Shown here piece after piece: positions 1 through 11,463 of a DNA stretch of 64,000 bases (position 1 is the stretch's first letter; each line of letters opens with the position of its first letter). The stretch lies in contig QAOA01004174.1 in assembly GCA_003255065.1 (NCBI GenBank), positions 1 through 64,000 on the forward strand, read 5' to 3'. Both the position numbers and the translations under genes were made by a program. This DNA comes from Cercis canadensis (lineage: Eukaryota; Streptophyta; Magnoliopsida; Fabales; Fabaceae). The notes below the pieces were generated by a model, which was given only the letters and a program-made list of their open reading frames with translations, searched no databases and had not been told where the DNA came from.

Positions 1-144
1 TATCACAGTAGTATGATTAATATTAGATATTTTTTAAAACTCAAGTAACAAATAAAACACACTATTCTTTCTAAAGATATTTACAATCCAATTTTTTTTA
101 CTTAACCCCATTACCTCCACTTTAGACAACATAAACTTAAAATG

Positions 145-418
145 AAATCCACTTAAACAGTGTAAATTAATAATGTTACAAAATGAGGTGGGAGTAATTT
201 TGTTTTTTTGACATGGAAAATAGTATTTCGCTAAGAAGAACTTAGAAAATAGAAAAAGAAAGAAAGTAAATTGAGGTGAGTAAATCCACTTAAACAGTGT
301 AAATTAATAATGTTGCAAAATGAGGTGGGAGTAATTTTGTTTTTATGACATGGAAAATAGTATTTCGCTAAGAAGAACTTAGAAAATAGAAAAAGAAAGA
401 AAGTCAATTGAGGTGAGG
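145..418. repeat. 137-bp tandem duplication upstream of LPEAT2
   Basis: Two head-to-tail copies (145-281 and 282-418) differ at only a few bases. Each holds an A/G-rich stretch and a GAGGTGGGAG block. They lie about 280-550 bp upstream of the LPEAT2 start codon, so they belong to its promoter region. There are no transposon ends; it looks like a recent local duplication. Bases 1-144 hold only AT-rich sequence. Confidence 0.9.
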
Positions 419-449
419 TGAGAACAGATTTAGTAGTCCACATCTAGAG

Positions 450-457
450 CACGTGGC
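450..457 (+). promoter_or_regulatory. G-box / ABRE-like element CACGTGGC
   Basis: CACGTGGC lies 237 bp upstream of the LPEAT2 ATG. This octamer is the strong G-box/ABRE core bound by plant bZIP and bHLH factors. Binding here is inferred from position only. A long CT-rich tract at about 625-680, typical of plant 5' leaders, directly precedes the start codon. Confidence 0.4.
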
Positions 458-693
458 TATATTACTTTTCATTTTATTTTAATAATTTATTAACGTTTGG
501 AAATATAACATGGTTAGGAGTTAGGACATATGGACGGATCACTGAAAAATAGTGAAGCCATTTTGTCGCAAAAGAAGCAAATAATATTCCATCTACCTTT
601 CCCTCCCTTGCCGCTTTTTTTGTATAGCTGCTTCTTTTTCATTTTCTTCTTCTTCTTCTTCTTCTTCAGCTTTTCCTTCCATCCAATCCAAAA

Positions 694-3600
694 ATGGCGG
701 ACCTTGGCATCACCACCCCTCTCCTTTCTTCCCAACCCTCCGATCAGGTAATCCTGACGGTACATGACGATGCTGAATCCGCTTCCGAGCCTCTCCCTCA
801 ACCAGGCCATGAACAACGATCTCCGAGTCAATCCCGCAATCAAAATCAAAATTACAATCACAATAATCGAAACACCTATTTGAGTTTCGGCAACCCATTT
901 CGATTTATGGGTTGCGAGGAGCTGAACGTGCCTCCTCCGACCACGGTGGACCCGTTTAGGAATAATACGCCCACCATTGATGGGGTCTATGAGTGGTTGA
1001 AACTTGTGATTTGCTTACCCATTGTATTGGTTCGGCTTGTTCTTTTCGGACTTTTTCTGCTGGTTGGGTATATCGCGACAAAATTGGCTCTTGAAGGATG
1101 GAAGGATAAGCAGAACCCCATGCCCAGGTGGAGATGCAGGCTCATGTGGGTCACCAGAATCTGTGCCCGCTGCATTCTTTTCTCTTTTGGGTAAGTAAGT
1201 TGATTATGGAAATGAACCTTATGCAATGGAAGCTTTTTTTTTTTTTTTTTTTCTGATTTGAGATCCGTAGTTGACCAAAGGAGTTATGGACTATAAAGGA
1301 ACTAGTGAGGAAATGCAGATATAGATAATGTTGAGCAATAGTGTGGTAATCCAATTGAAATTGCACCATTATGATGCTGTTACAACAGGTAAAAGCAATT
1401 GAAAATTGAATGACATTAAACATCAAAACTTTATTTCAAAAGGAAAGCTGGGAATTGTTCAGTAAAGAACAATAAGGTAAAGGAAATTATTTATTTTATA
1501 ATGGAAATGAAGCGTGTAGCTTTCTTGATATTGGCTATTGCAATGCATAGATAACGAATTTGGGTGACTTACTAAATTGATAGAATTCTTCATTTTTATT
1601 TTTCGTTTTTTTCATTTGTTTTTCCTGCACTCCCTGATTCTCATTATTTATATACTTGACTGGGCTTAAGTCCCTACTTCGACTTCTATCATAATAGCCA
1701 GTCTGTAAATATCTTTTTCCCCATTCCTCTACATTATCATATTGTGTCATCTGCAGTGGTTTTAATTTCGATCAGCAAAAACTTGAAGATTATTAGTGTT
1801 GAGTGCCCTTTTTATCCAACTAGTTGATCTAAATACAAATCTGGGGTGGGAAGTGGGGAGAAGTTGGTCTTTGCGTGACTTATTGAGGTCAAGAGAGACA
1901 TACTGGAAATTTAGGAAAAGTAGGGGGGAAAGAGTTAAAAGATGAAAAGAAACGAAACAGAGCTTATGAGGTTTGGGTTTTCCGTTTATTAGTTTTTCTT
2001 CCATATGTTGATTTTCGGTTTTATTTATCTACTAAAAATTGTTTTGTCATGTAGCTGAGTTTGGTTCTAAAGCCATGGATTTCTCTGAGTTTTTGTCCCC
2101 TTCTTCTGTCCATTGCAGCTATCATTGGATAAAACGGAAGGGAAAACCTGCACCTAGGCAAATTGCTCCAATAGTTGTATCTAATCATGTATCATACATT
2201 GAACCTATATTCTATTTCTATGAATTATTTCCCACCATTGTGGCAGCTGAGTCCCATGACTCAATACCTTTTGTTGGCACCATTATCAGAGCAATGCAGG
2301 TAATTTCATTTCCTGTCTACATTTTATTTATGCTCAGTCACAAATATAAGCTAACATGTGATGGTCCATGTTTTCTCACTCGTTTAAGTTTTCAGGTGAT
2401 ATATGTCAACAGGTTGATACCATCATCAAGGAAGCAGGCTGTCAAGGAAATAAAGGTAGAAAGTTTCTATTAATTTCCTTGTCCTTATTCAATCAGTATC
2501 TTAAAACCTGTCTTTGTTCCCTCATTGTTGATAAGGTTGTCAAGGGCACAGTATCTTTTGAGGATTAACGTTCCTTCTTTTTCTTTTCTTTTATCTTTTC
2601 TCGTAACTACCCCCTATTTTTGCTTCAAATCTCTGGGTAAAATTTCTGGTAAAATACTTAATATTAGTGTAGGAACTAGGAAGACTGGAAGGGTATGATT
2701 TGACGAGTAGCAACAAGGTTGACTCCTAGAAGTTTCATTTTCATATGCAGGAAATTGATACTTCTTTTCTATTAGATAGGGCTCAAGTGGGAGTTATATA
2801 AGCAATATGTTTTAGGCTGCAATTTGCAGCATACAATCTTGAGATAGTAAAGAAGTTGTGAAAATTCAGTTATAGTTGAAGACTTAATCCATAAACTAGT
2901 AGGGAACCTCATATTTGAGTGAGAATTTCACATACGGTAGAATTGCCCAATAGCAAGATGGAAGAGTCCATAGAACGAATAGTAGTGAGCAATAATATGT
3001 GTTGGGCAAGAGTTTGCTTCATATATTTTATCATATTATCAATTTTATAAGCTATTTGATACAGAATTCTGCTTTCAAGGATCTGAATAACAGAGACGAG
3101 CTTCTTGTGATAGATTTCCTCGAGTTCTATTATTTCCAGAGGGAACCACAACTAATGGAAGGAATCTTATCTCCTTCCAACTTGGTGCATTTATACCCGG
3201 TTACCCAATCCAACCTGTAATTGTTCGCTATCCTCATGTGCACTTTGATCAATCCTGGTAGGCAAATTTCTCTATGAGGATTCCAGCATTTCTGTTGTTT
3301 AAATGCTATCTTATCACTCTTGTTTCCCGTGGGATGCAATTTTTCTTAGGGGTCATATTTCTTTGGCAATGCTCATGTTCAGGATGTTCACTCAGTTCCA
3401 TAATTTCTTCGAGGTATACTCTTCTATGGATTGGATTCTTTTTTTTTGTTTGGGTTAATGCGCTGCCTTGTGTGGCAAGCTTCTTGTTCTCAAAGTAACA
3501 TAGAACATTCATTCTGGATGGACCAGGTTGAATACCTTCCAGTCATTTCACCATTGGATGATAAAAAGGAAACTGCTGTGCATTTTGCTCAGAGGGTGAG

Positions 3601-6600
3601 TCTTCTAATTTTATTTTGTAGCTTTAATATATTGTTAGAGGATATTCCATCTATCTTTTTCTTTATCTGAAACTTTTATCTTTTGACTGCATATATTCAT
3701 AATTGTTTCATAGCTGAGAACACTAATAAAGTTTTTGGTATTTGAAGCTTCATTATGTTTATATATTTTAACATTTAAGTTGAAGAGAATTTATTTCTTC
3801 CTGTGTTGTTGAGAATATTTTGTTCCTCTAACTCTAAGCTTTTACTTGGGTGAGCATGAGTTTTCTTGACTTTTCATCAATTGCATGACATGCCTGGCAT
3901 GATACTCTATCATATGAGCGGCTATAACATGAAGTTATCCATATGATGAACCAAGAAAAGGAAAAGAATAAGTTACCATCTGCTGGCATTGTACTCTATC
4001 ATTTTGTATATGTGCTCCGTTTGCTCAAGGTTCTTTTCTTTTCCTTTTCCATGCACCCACCCTATTTACATGCACAGTGACACAATGATGAATGTTATCT
4101 CTACCCTCCTTATTTACAACTCAGTTTTTGTTTTTCCCCTTTCTAAATATGATGGATCTCTTGGATTTTAGAATCTTGGGATTAAAGGGAGGAAATGAAA
4201 ATTACTTTCCCAGAATATCTTGATTATTAATTGAAGGTTGCAGGAAATACTCGTAGAGGGGGGGTGAATAGGAGTTTTCAAAATTTAAAACTAAATCAGT
4301 TCTAAAACACAGATCTGTTCAATATTCACTTCTCTTCAAGAACTAGTTCTCTAATAAAACAGAATTCAACATAGAAAGATGGCTAGTTAAAACACTTAAG
4401 ACCAGAACAAGAGAAACTCAGAAAATTATACTCATGCAACAGAAACACATAAATCTCAGAAATGCAAATAACTCAGAATTAAAGAGATGAAAGGAGAAAA
4501 GAGATTTGCAAGAGATTTTTATAGTGGTTCAGCAACATTACCTTTGGGGTTCCACTAAAATAACCCAAGCTTCTCCAAGCTTTACATCCATGGTTTTTCT
4601 TCAAGCTAACCAAGAACTCACACCCTCTAGCAAACACACTAGAGATCACTCACTCAGATTTCTCCCACAGAAATCTAGATACAAAATCCTATTTCTCATA
4701 AATGAAGCACCATAAAAAATAACTCTCTCAACAGAGAAGAAATTTGAAACTCTCATACTTGATGAAGAAGAAGAAGAGAGAAAAGGCTAAGTACAAAGAC
4801 TTAGAAAATAATACATTCTTCTATTTCACTCTCTCTTGCTCTTCTGAAGCCTTGGGTCACACTTCTTCTATGCCTAGGACAGCTGTCATCCTCAGCACAA
4901 AAGGAAATCCCACTTGCATTATCCTTTAGCTTTTTGTGATAAATATCTCTTACTTTTTCCCTTAAAAAGTGGATCTCCACAACGGCACCTCTATGAGGAA
5001 ATTTCCTCATTTTGCATAGGAAATAATTCTCGGATCTTCTAGATTCTTCAGAAATCCTTCTCCACATCAGCAAGTACTGGGAAGTCAACTTCTAGAAGAA
5101 CAAGTTCTCTTGCCAGAACCAGTTCTTGAGATATAGAACTGGTTCTCAAGACTTCTTGCTAACTTGTTCTTAAATATACATTTAAGCACAAAACACAAGA
5201 TTAGTGACAGTAGGATCATTTGTTATCATCAAAACTAGATTAGAGAATTGTGGTGCCAACATTAATGTCTCGAGTTATTAGATATTGGGGATCTTCTTAT
5301 TGTGCAGAAAGTATGGATTTATATACTATGCATACTTTTTACTGCAAATATTATCTCTGAATTTATGTTGGACTATCAAGATGATGAATGATTTTTTGAA
5401 TTTACCTTATGTCTTGTTTTCTTTTCCTCCATCAATTTGCCTTGTGTGGGTAACTGGTAACAAGTAACATTTTGCTAATGTGCATAAATGCAGACTAGCC
5501 ATGCTATTGCAACTGCACTGAACACTGTGCAAACAGGACATTCTTATGGAGACATAATGCTTCATATGCAAGCACATCAGGCAAAACAGGTGTGCATTTC
5601 TTGATTATTGGTTACAATTGTAGCTATATATCTTCACTCATCCTAGTTGCTTTTGACATAGTAACATTTTTTTCTTCTATGTTATATAAAATGGTTAATT
5701 ATATTCTCGAATCATGTATCATGTTTACATTCATGGATTATCTTCACTCAGAACTAAGCTGCCGATCACCTATATGTGTGTTTACCTATAATATTACCTT
5801 ACCAAAAAAAAAGACCAGACATAAACTCCAAGAGAAATATTGAACAACATAAGATTTTACATTAGAATTAAATTATAAAACTTTAGAAGATAAATGTATT
5901 AGAGTGAAAGTGGCAACCAAGTAAATTAGTTTAGAGTTTAGTTTCTTTCAACACTTTTTTCATTCTGTTTTGAGATTGGCAATCTCAATCTCTTTTTATG
6001 CCTAATTATGCCAGCGAAGCACTGCCTTTCTTCTGTTTTTTTTTTGGGGGGAGGAGGGGTTAGGGGGCGGAATATGCCTTTCTTGCTGCTGAAATGGCAA
6101 TCTGGGTCCATCTGAAGATCTTAAGACCAACTGAGTTTGTTAAACTTAGGAATTAGTCATGACAAGCTAAAATACCAAAAATCACTTATGCATTTGGGGT
6201 TGACTGATCAAATTTTTCTCTTACATTCAATCTTATTGCTCATATCTATATTGTCAAGGAACTAGTCATGCAAAATTTTAAGCTGTTAAGTGCAGGCCTA
6301 GGAATGGTTTTATCTCTAACAAGCCCCTTCATGCAAAAGCCTTTTGAACTTTAAGTGTCAACAATGCATAGCCCCACCCTTATCAAGTGCTGAAATTTAC
6401 TTTTATTCTGAAAGTGGGGTTGGCAAGGATCAAACTCTTGACCATTTGGTCATGTCAAAGGAACCAGTTATTCCAAAAGCTTAAACTGTTAGGTATAATC
6501 TAAGGAATGGCTTTTATGTCTAACTCATATCGTAGGCAGACATGTTATTATCCAGTCCAACAATGCATATTCTACTCCCATGTCAAATTTTTTGGTTACT

Positions 6601-9596
6601 CTATTGTGATAAAATTAATAGAGGATACATTTGTATTCGTAACAACTTTATGAAAGGAGTGTTGCAGTAGCCAAATGTTAATACAAAATAAGGTCATCTT
6701 AGAAATCAGCATGATATTAAAGGTTTTACTCATCAATTGTGGTCCACTGCTAAAATTTTGAAGCCATCCTTAGTGCACTATAACCTCTATTTTCTCATGG
6801 TCTTTGTAAGTACAATGCTTCACTTGTTACTAGTGCAACTAAGGAATCTAGTTGTTTGTCCCTGATATTTCACCTAATTGACTTTTGCAGGTGAAGCCCT
6901 CAACTTATATGATTGAAATGGCAAAAGTGGAATCAGTAAGTCCTTAGAAACAAATGCATTTGAATATATATTATAAATGTAAATTGTCTTGTGTCAACTT
7001 TCTTTACTGCTGTTGTCAACTGCCTAGTAATTTTTTTACTTTGTTCTGGTCAGCCTGGTTGATAAGGTATTTAAGCATAAACCTGTATCCTGCACCTTTT
7101 CTCTTCTAAAATATGGGCATGCAGCAGTATCCCTGTAGTTTTGCCAATAAATAAAATAGACAAATGGTGCATGAAGTGGCTTTGTACATGATATTTGAGT
7201 CTATGAACTGAAGGGCTCCTTGGCCTTGATTGTTTGCCTGAGGAAGCCTTTGAAGTTGTTTAATGAATATGTCAATAGCATTGCCTTCCCTATGTTTTGA
7301 GTTTCTTTCAGTTTTCATATTTCGTTGTTTCTGTTATGTTCTCTTCTGTTTATGTGGCTTTTAAGTCCTTTCCCAGTAGAAGATAGGAAACATAACATAT
7401 CGCATATATTTGTCAACTCTTTCTTTCAAGGAATACGGTGTGAAAAGAAAACAATTTTCAGAAAGCTATCTACAGTTTGACACATTCTTTGAGTGTCTGC
7501 CTATATGGTTTCAAATTTGACTATCCTAACATGGGGATTTCTACCCTTATAATCTGAGATTGGCAACTTAGGTCTTTTCCCATATTCCAGTTTGATGAAA
7601 TAATGTATTTTGTTGTCTTAAAATCACATAATAATACTTGCAACATATAAAGGAAGGATGAAGGAAATTGTGTTTCTTTTCAGTTATTCCGTATAAGCAG
7701 TGCGGAGGCTGTGGACTTTCTGGATAAATTCCTGTCTATGAATCCTGATCCCAGGTACCACCAAACCACATTCTTGTAATAAATTAAGAATACTTTTCTT
7801 GCTTAACTACAATCTAGTGGGAATTAATGATAAAGTCCATTTTCTGCTTGCAGTGGTCGTGTTCAATATCATGACTTCTTGAGGGTTTTAGGACTTAAGG
7901 CTTGCCCTTTATCCGAAGAGGTTAGTTACCACATAACTATCTCCTTTCTGTAATCTACTATATGTTTGAATTTGTTCTAGATTCTTTTTTTTGCAGTAGT
8001 AAATGGAATGTTTTACACCAGCAGAACAACAGATCCTTGCTTTATGAAATTTAACGCTCAGAATAAAGGACAAACCTTCTTACAGATTATTGCTTTGGGT
8101 TCCTCAGCCCAACTCCCCTATTCTCATCCTAAATTTGCTTCTTTTCTTAGTGTTTTTTTTTCCCCTTCCCGAGTGTCCATTCCTTCTCCCATGGAACTGT
8201 TTTTTGTGTTGCATGTGTTACATTTTTCCTCCAAATTTGACCCATACGTTCTTTATGTGTATGTGCTAAGTTCACTAAGACCATGTATTTGATACTAAAT
8301 TTTTCATAAAAAGAGTATCACAAGCCTGCAACGTTGTTATAACCTTGAAAATGTAGGAACAGATGTCAGTTTCTAAGAAGTATAATGAAGTGTTATTGTA
8401 TGATTGTATTTAGCCATCAAAATTATTTAACGTCTTCAATTTTTTTCTTACTTTTTTTCTCTCTCTCCCTTTTAGCTTGCCAAATTAGTTCCTACTACTG
8501 CATCATCCCACCTCCATCTGTTATCTGCTGCCAAATTCAGAACTCCAATGTGATTCGGTTTTTCCTTTAATGCTAATTTTTTGTGTTCTTTTCTCATGAT
8601 TATTAATATTGGATTACAGATTTTTGCATTCATTGATGTGGATAAGAGTGGCACAATTACATTTAGACAGGTAGCCTTTCAGTTTACCTTATTTCTGTGC
8701 TTTCTAAAATATTAGAAGTGGAGTTACTTGGTTTCTAGGCAATAGGCTCTTGACTGCATTTTCGGGTTTGATATTTGCTTGATAATTATGATACTCAACT
8801 TTTATAAGATGCTTGTTTGTTGCTTCCAGTTCTTATATGGATCCGCATATGTCATGAAGCAGCCATCATTCCGTCAAGCCTGTGAATTAGCTTTTTCCAA
8901 ATGCGGTGCTGCAGTAACGGACTACATTGTAGAACAAGAAGTACTCTGCTTTTTCATATTCTTTGTTTTCCTTTCAATTATTTAATTAGAATTTAAATTT
9001 GATCAATTGTCAGTGTAAAACTATTTAGGCTATCATCAAATAATATGTTGCCACATCATTGAATTAACTAAGATCTTTTACCAACAATAAATGGCTTTAA
9101 CAGTTTTTCATTCATGGCAAGACACGATTGAGTAGTTTTAAACAGTTTTACACTGTCAGTAGATCAAAATTAAATCCATTTAATTATATGTGGGACTAAT
9201 TCTAAGTTCTAACTTGTGTGTTTTTTTCTGATTCCTTTAAAATCAGTTACGGGATTCCATCCAACTTGCTATCCCTTTTTTGAAGGAGGATGAGGTAACT
9301 CTCACAGATTTAGTAAATAATGTTTTTCCCTCTCTCTCTCCCTCTCTCTATCACACACTCAGCTTTTATCTGTCAGTGACATTGTTTCATCTCTTGTATT
9401 CTGACCGACGTTAACTGGTTAGTTGCAGGTTCACGAGCTTTTTGTATTATTTGATAATGATAACGATGGGAGAGTCAGTAAGGATGATTTTCTTTCTTGC
9501 CTCAAGAGAAATCCTCTGCTAATATCACTTTTCACCCCTCAGCTACAGCACAAGGATTTGTTAGCTGGTAATCGGGCAGTAGAAGAGATAGTGTGA
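694..9596 (+). CDS. LPEAT2: Lysophospholipid acyltransferase LPEAT2-like, 14 exons, 563 aa
   Basis: The product transfers acyl groups from acyl-CoA to lysophosphatidylethanolamine and related lysolipids, remodelling membrane phospholipids in the ER/endomembranes (known for the family). Exons, all with GT-AG borders and consistent phase: 694-1190, 2119-2299, 2396-2455, 3094-3257, 3350-3413, 3527-3595, 5494-5589, 6891-6935, 7684-7754, 7854-7920, 8620-8670, 8830-8940, 9247-9294, 9429-9596. They give 1692 nt including the stop. A hydrophobic segment spans residues 103-133. The PlsC acyltransferase block has NHVSYIEP at 188-195 (HX4E, the form usual in this subfamily), FPEGTTTNG at 260-268 and PGYP at 281-284. 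The C-terminal third carries three EF-hand positions: loops at 444-455 and 517-528 look usable, while the middle one at 481-492 is degenerate. The start is the first ATG after a CT-rich leader and begins the conserved MAD N-terminus. Intron 6 carries a solo LTR. The gene looks intact. Confidence 0.93.
4232..5261 (-). mobile_element. Solo LTR, Ty1/Copia type, in LPEAT2 intron 6
   Basis: The block is about 1030 bp, begins TG and ends CA, and is flanked by a perfect 5-bp target duplication TTAAT (4227-4231 and 5262-5266). Read on the minus strand it opens TGTTGGCACC, soon followed by TTTTGATGATAACAAA, and closes with a C-rich CACCCCCCCTC stretch about 30 bp before its end. Both are familiar in large plant Copia LTRs. 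No internal coding region is present, so it is a single LTR left by recombination. Intact ends and target duplication suggest a moderate to young age. It enlarges intron 6 and leaves both splice sites untouched. Confidence 0.85.
6255..6560. repeat. Diverged repeat pair in LPEAT2 intron 7
   Basis: Two related stretches about 200 bp apart share the pattern of an AAGCTGTTAAG / AAACTGTTAGG block followed by AGGAATGG and TATNTCTAAC. This resembles a common dispersed plant repeat of uncertain class. The rest of introns 6-8 is plain AT-rich intron sequence. Confidence 0.35.
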
Positions 9597-11272
9597 TGGA
9601 TGGATTTTCGTTGATTTGCAGGTTACATGTTCTTATATCATCTGGCTTTCTTGGTCTTTGTAAGTACACAGAAGAGATAGGGTAGGGAGTTCCTGAGGAT
9701 TACAAAGGGTGCAGGGGCCTCATTTTTTTTGTAACCTTGCCCTCAAAATGCTAGTAGAGACTAATTATTTGTCTAGTAATCTGTGTTTTCCTGTCGTTTT
9801 AGACAGGTCAGTTTTACACAGCTAGTGTTTGGTTCAGGAACCATATTGGCATTGAGGATCAATATGGATCATGTAAGGTTGAAACTGACGTGTGAATCCT
9901 GTCTTTGTAAAGGATGTCAATATGATGATAGTGACGAAAATTGATGTTCGATTTTGAAAAGATATAGAATTTCATAGAAGGAATGATTTGAAGTTTCAGA
10001 ATCATTCTAATCATCTTTTTTCCTTGTGTTCTTGGAAGTCTTCAATTATGCTTTTATGAAATTTCTTGAAAAGATTTTATGCAGAATCAACAGCATATTG
10101 TAAGTTCGCATCTGAGAACAACAAAGCCCTTTTCATTGCTGTGCCTGCACTTTGGGAAACATATGATAATTGGTAAGAACTGCAAAAAGGAAAAGGATAA
10201 GGCTAGATTGTTTGTATAGCAATGCTACTTGCACACTAATTACATTCACACCAACTCATTGGTGCAGTTAATACAATTTAAATTTAATGAAACTCACTTA
10301 AAACTATATTTGACTTACTCCATAATCAATTCCAGAAAGGTTGCTTCTCACAAAATTTTCCTCTGGATACCAAAACATGCACTTCTTTTTTTTAGCTCAA
10401 ATTTTACCAACTTAACTGGAATTAGTATTCTCTCTTGTTTATCAATTTTCTTATGTAGATATCAAGATTTGGATTCATCTATATTACATGATTTATGTTG
10501 AGGAGAAATGCTAATATGGAAGTACACTATTAACGATTTAAATGACCTTTTAAGTTAAATGCATGATTCAAATGGAACATAAATCATGGCCAGATCCAAA
10601 TCCTTAGATACCATCTATCAGAGTTCAAATTTTACAAATTTAACTACAGTAAGTTTTTTCTTGTACAGATAAGTTTGCATATGCAGATACCATTGTCAGC
10701 CCAGTGGCTTCAGCCCCTTTTTAAAGCCATTTATGAAACAAAGCATTGGGCTCTATGAAATGGTCTGTTAAGCTCAGTTTGGGAATTTTATCTTCATATG
10801 TTGGTGTTGGGTATTCCCACATTCCAATTAACACACTTGAAGAACACCAGAGCAAAAATAAATATACTTGAATGTCTTTTTTCTCTTTTTAATTTTGAAG
10901 TTTAGGTGAATTAGGGAATAATGTAACATACTTGACCCCTATTAGTTGATCATTGAGTGTTTAAATATAAGAATATCATTAACTCTGGCGGTAATGGGAT
11001 AAATTAACTCTTTTTGTAACTTTAAATGGATAAAAGGAAATTATATTCAAATTCTATTATAATGAAATGGGTAAAATTTATAGGAGTATTACTTGATTGC
11101 ATTTTTAACCCGCTTCTTTGCTACTGTTAAGTTGTTAACTATGCTATTAACTTTCAACACGTGTGAAAACCTCTTACGTATAGTTAAAATAATTTCTCTT
11201 TTCTTAACAAGCAACCATTTCTTTTGTAACAATTAAATCTGGAGTTACAAGTTCTCTTGTGAATAAAGTTAG
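9597..11272. other. LPEAT2 3' flank and AT-rich intergenic sequence
   Basis: About the first 500 bp are probably the 3' untranslated region of LPEAT2. Beyond that the sequence is AT-rich with short chance reading frames only. I see no gene, RNA gene or element with clear ends. Confidence 0.5.
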
Positions 11273-11286
11273 AATAGGAGACTACT

Positions 11287-11449
11287 ACCAACAAGCGCTT
11301 GGTTCAATTGGTAGAAAATTGAACCTTGGGCATGCGCCCTTGATTGTAGTCAAGGGTTCGAAGTCCAGTAAAAACATTGTTGCAAGATTTGTCTCATGCC
11401 CAATTGGATAAATTAAAAATACTAGTGGTATTAACCCAAAAAAAAAAAA
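11287..11449 (+). mobile_element. tRNA-derived SINE with perfect target duplication
   Basis: A body of about 150 bp has a tRNA-like A-box region (CGCTTGGTTCAATTGGT) and a B box GGTTCGAAGTC, and ends in a 14-A tail. It is flanked by the direct repeat AATAGGAGACTACT (11273-11286 and 11450-11463; one A could belong to the tail). These are the hallmarks of a pol III-transcribed SINE inserted by LINE machinery. The perfect flanks and intact tail suggest a young insertion. It does not fold as a functional tRNA gene. Confidence 0.88.
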
Positions 11450-11463
11450 AATAGGAGACTACT

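Noticed and set aside
2039-2568. Frames of 144 and 66 codons as separate genes
   Set aside because: They are exons 2-3 of LPEAT2 read through introns.
11287-11449. tRNA gene
   Set aside because: A and B boxes are present, but there is a poly(A) tail, target duplications and no cloverleaf; it is a SINE.
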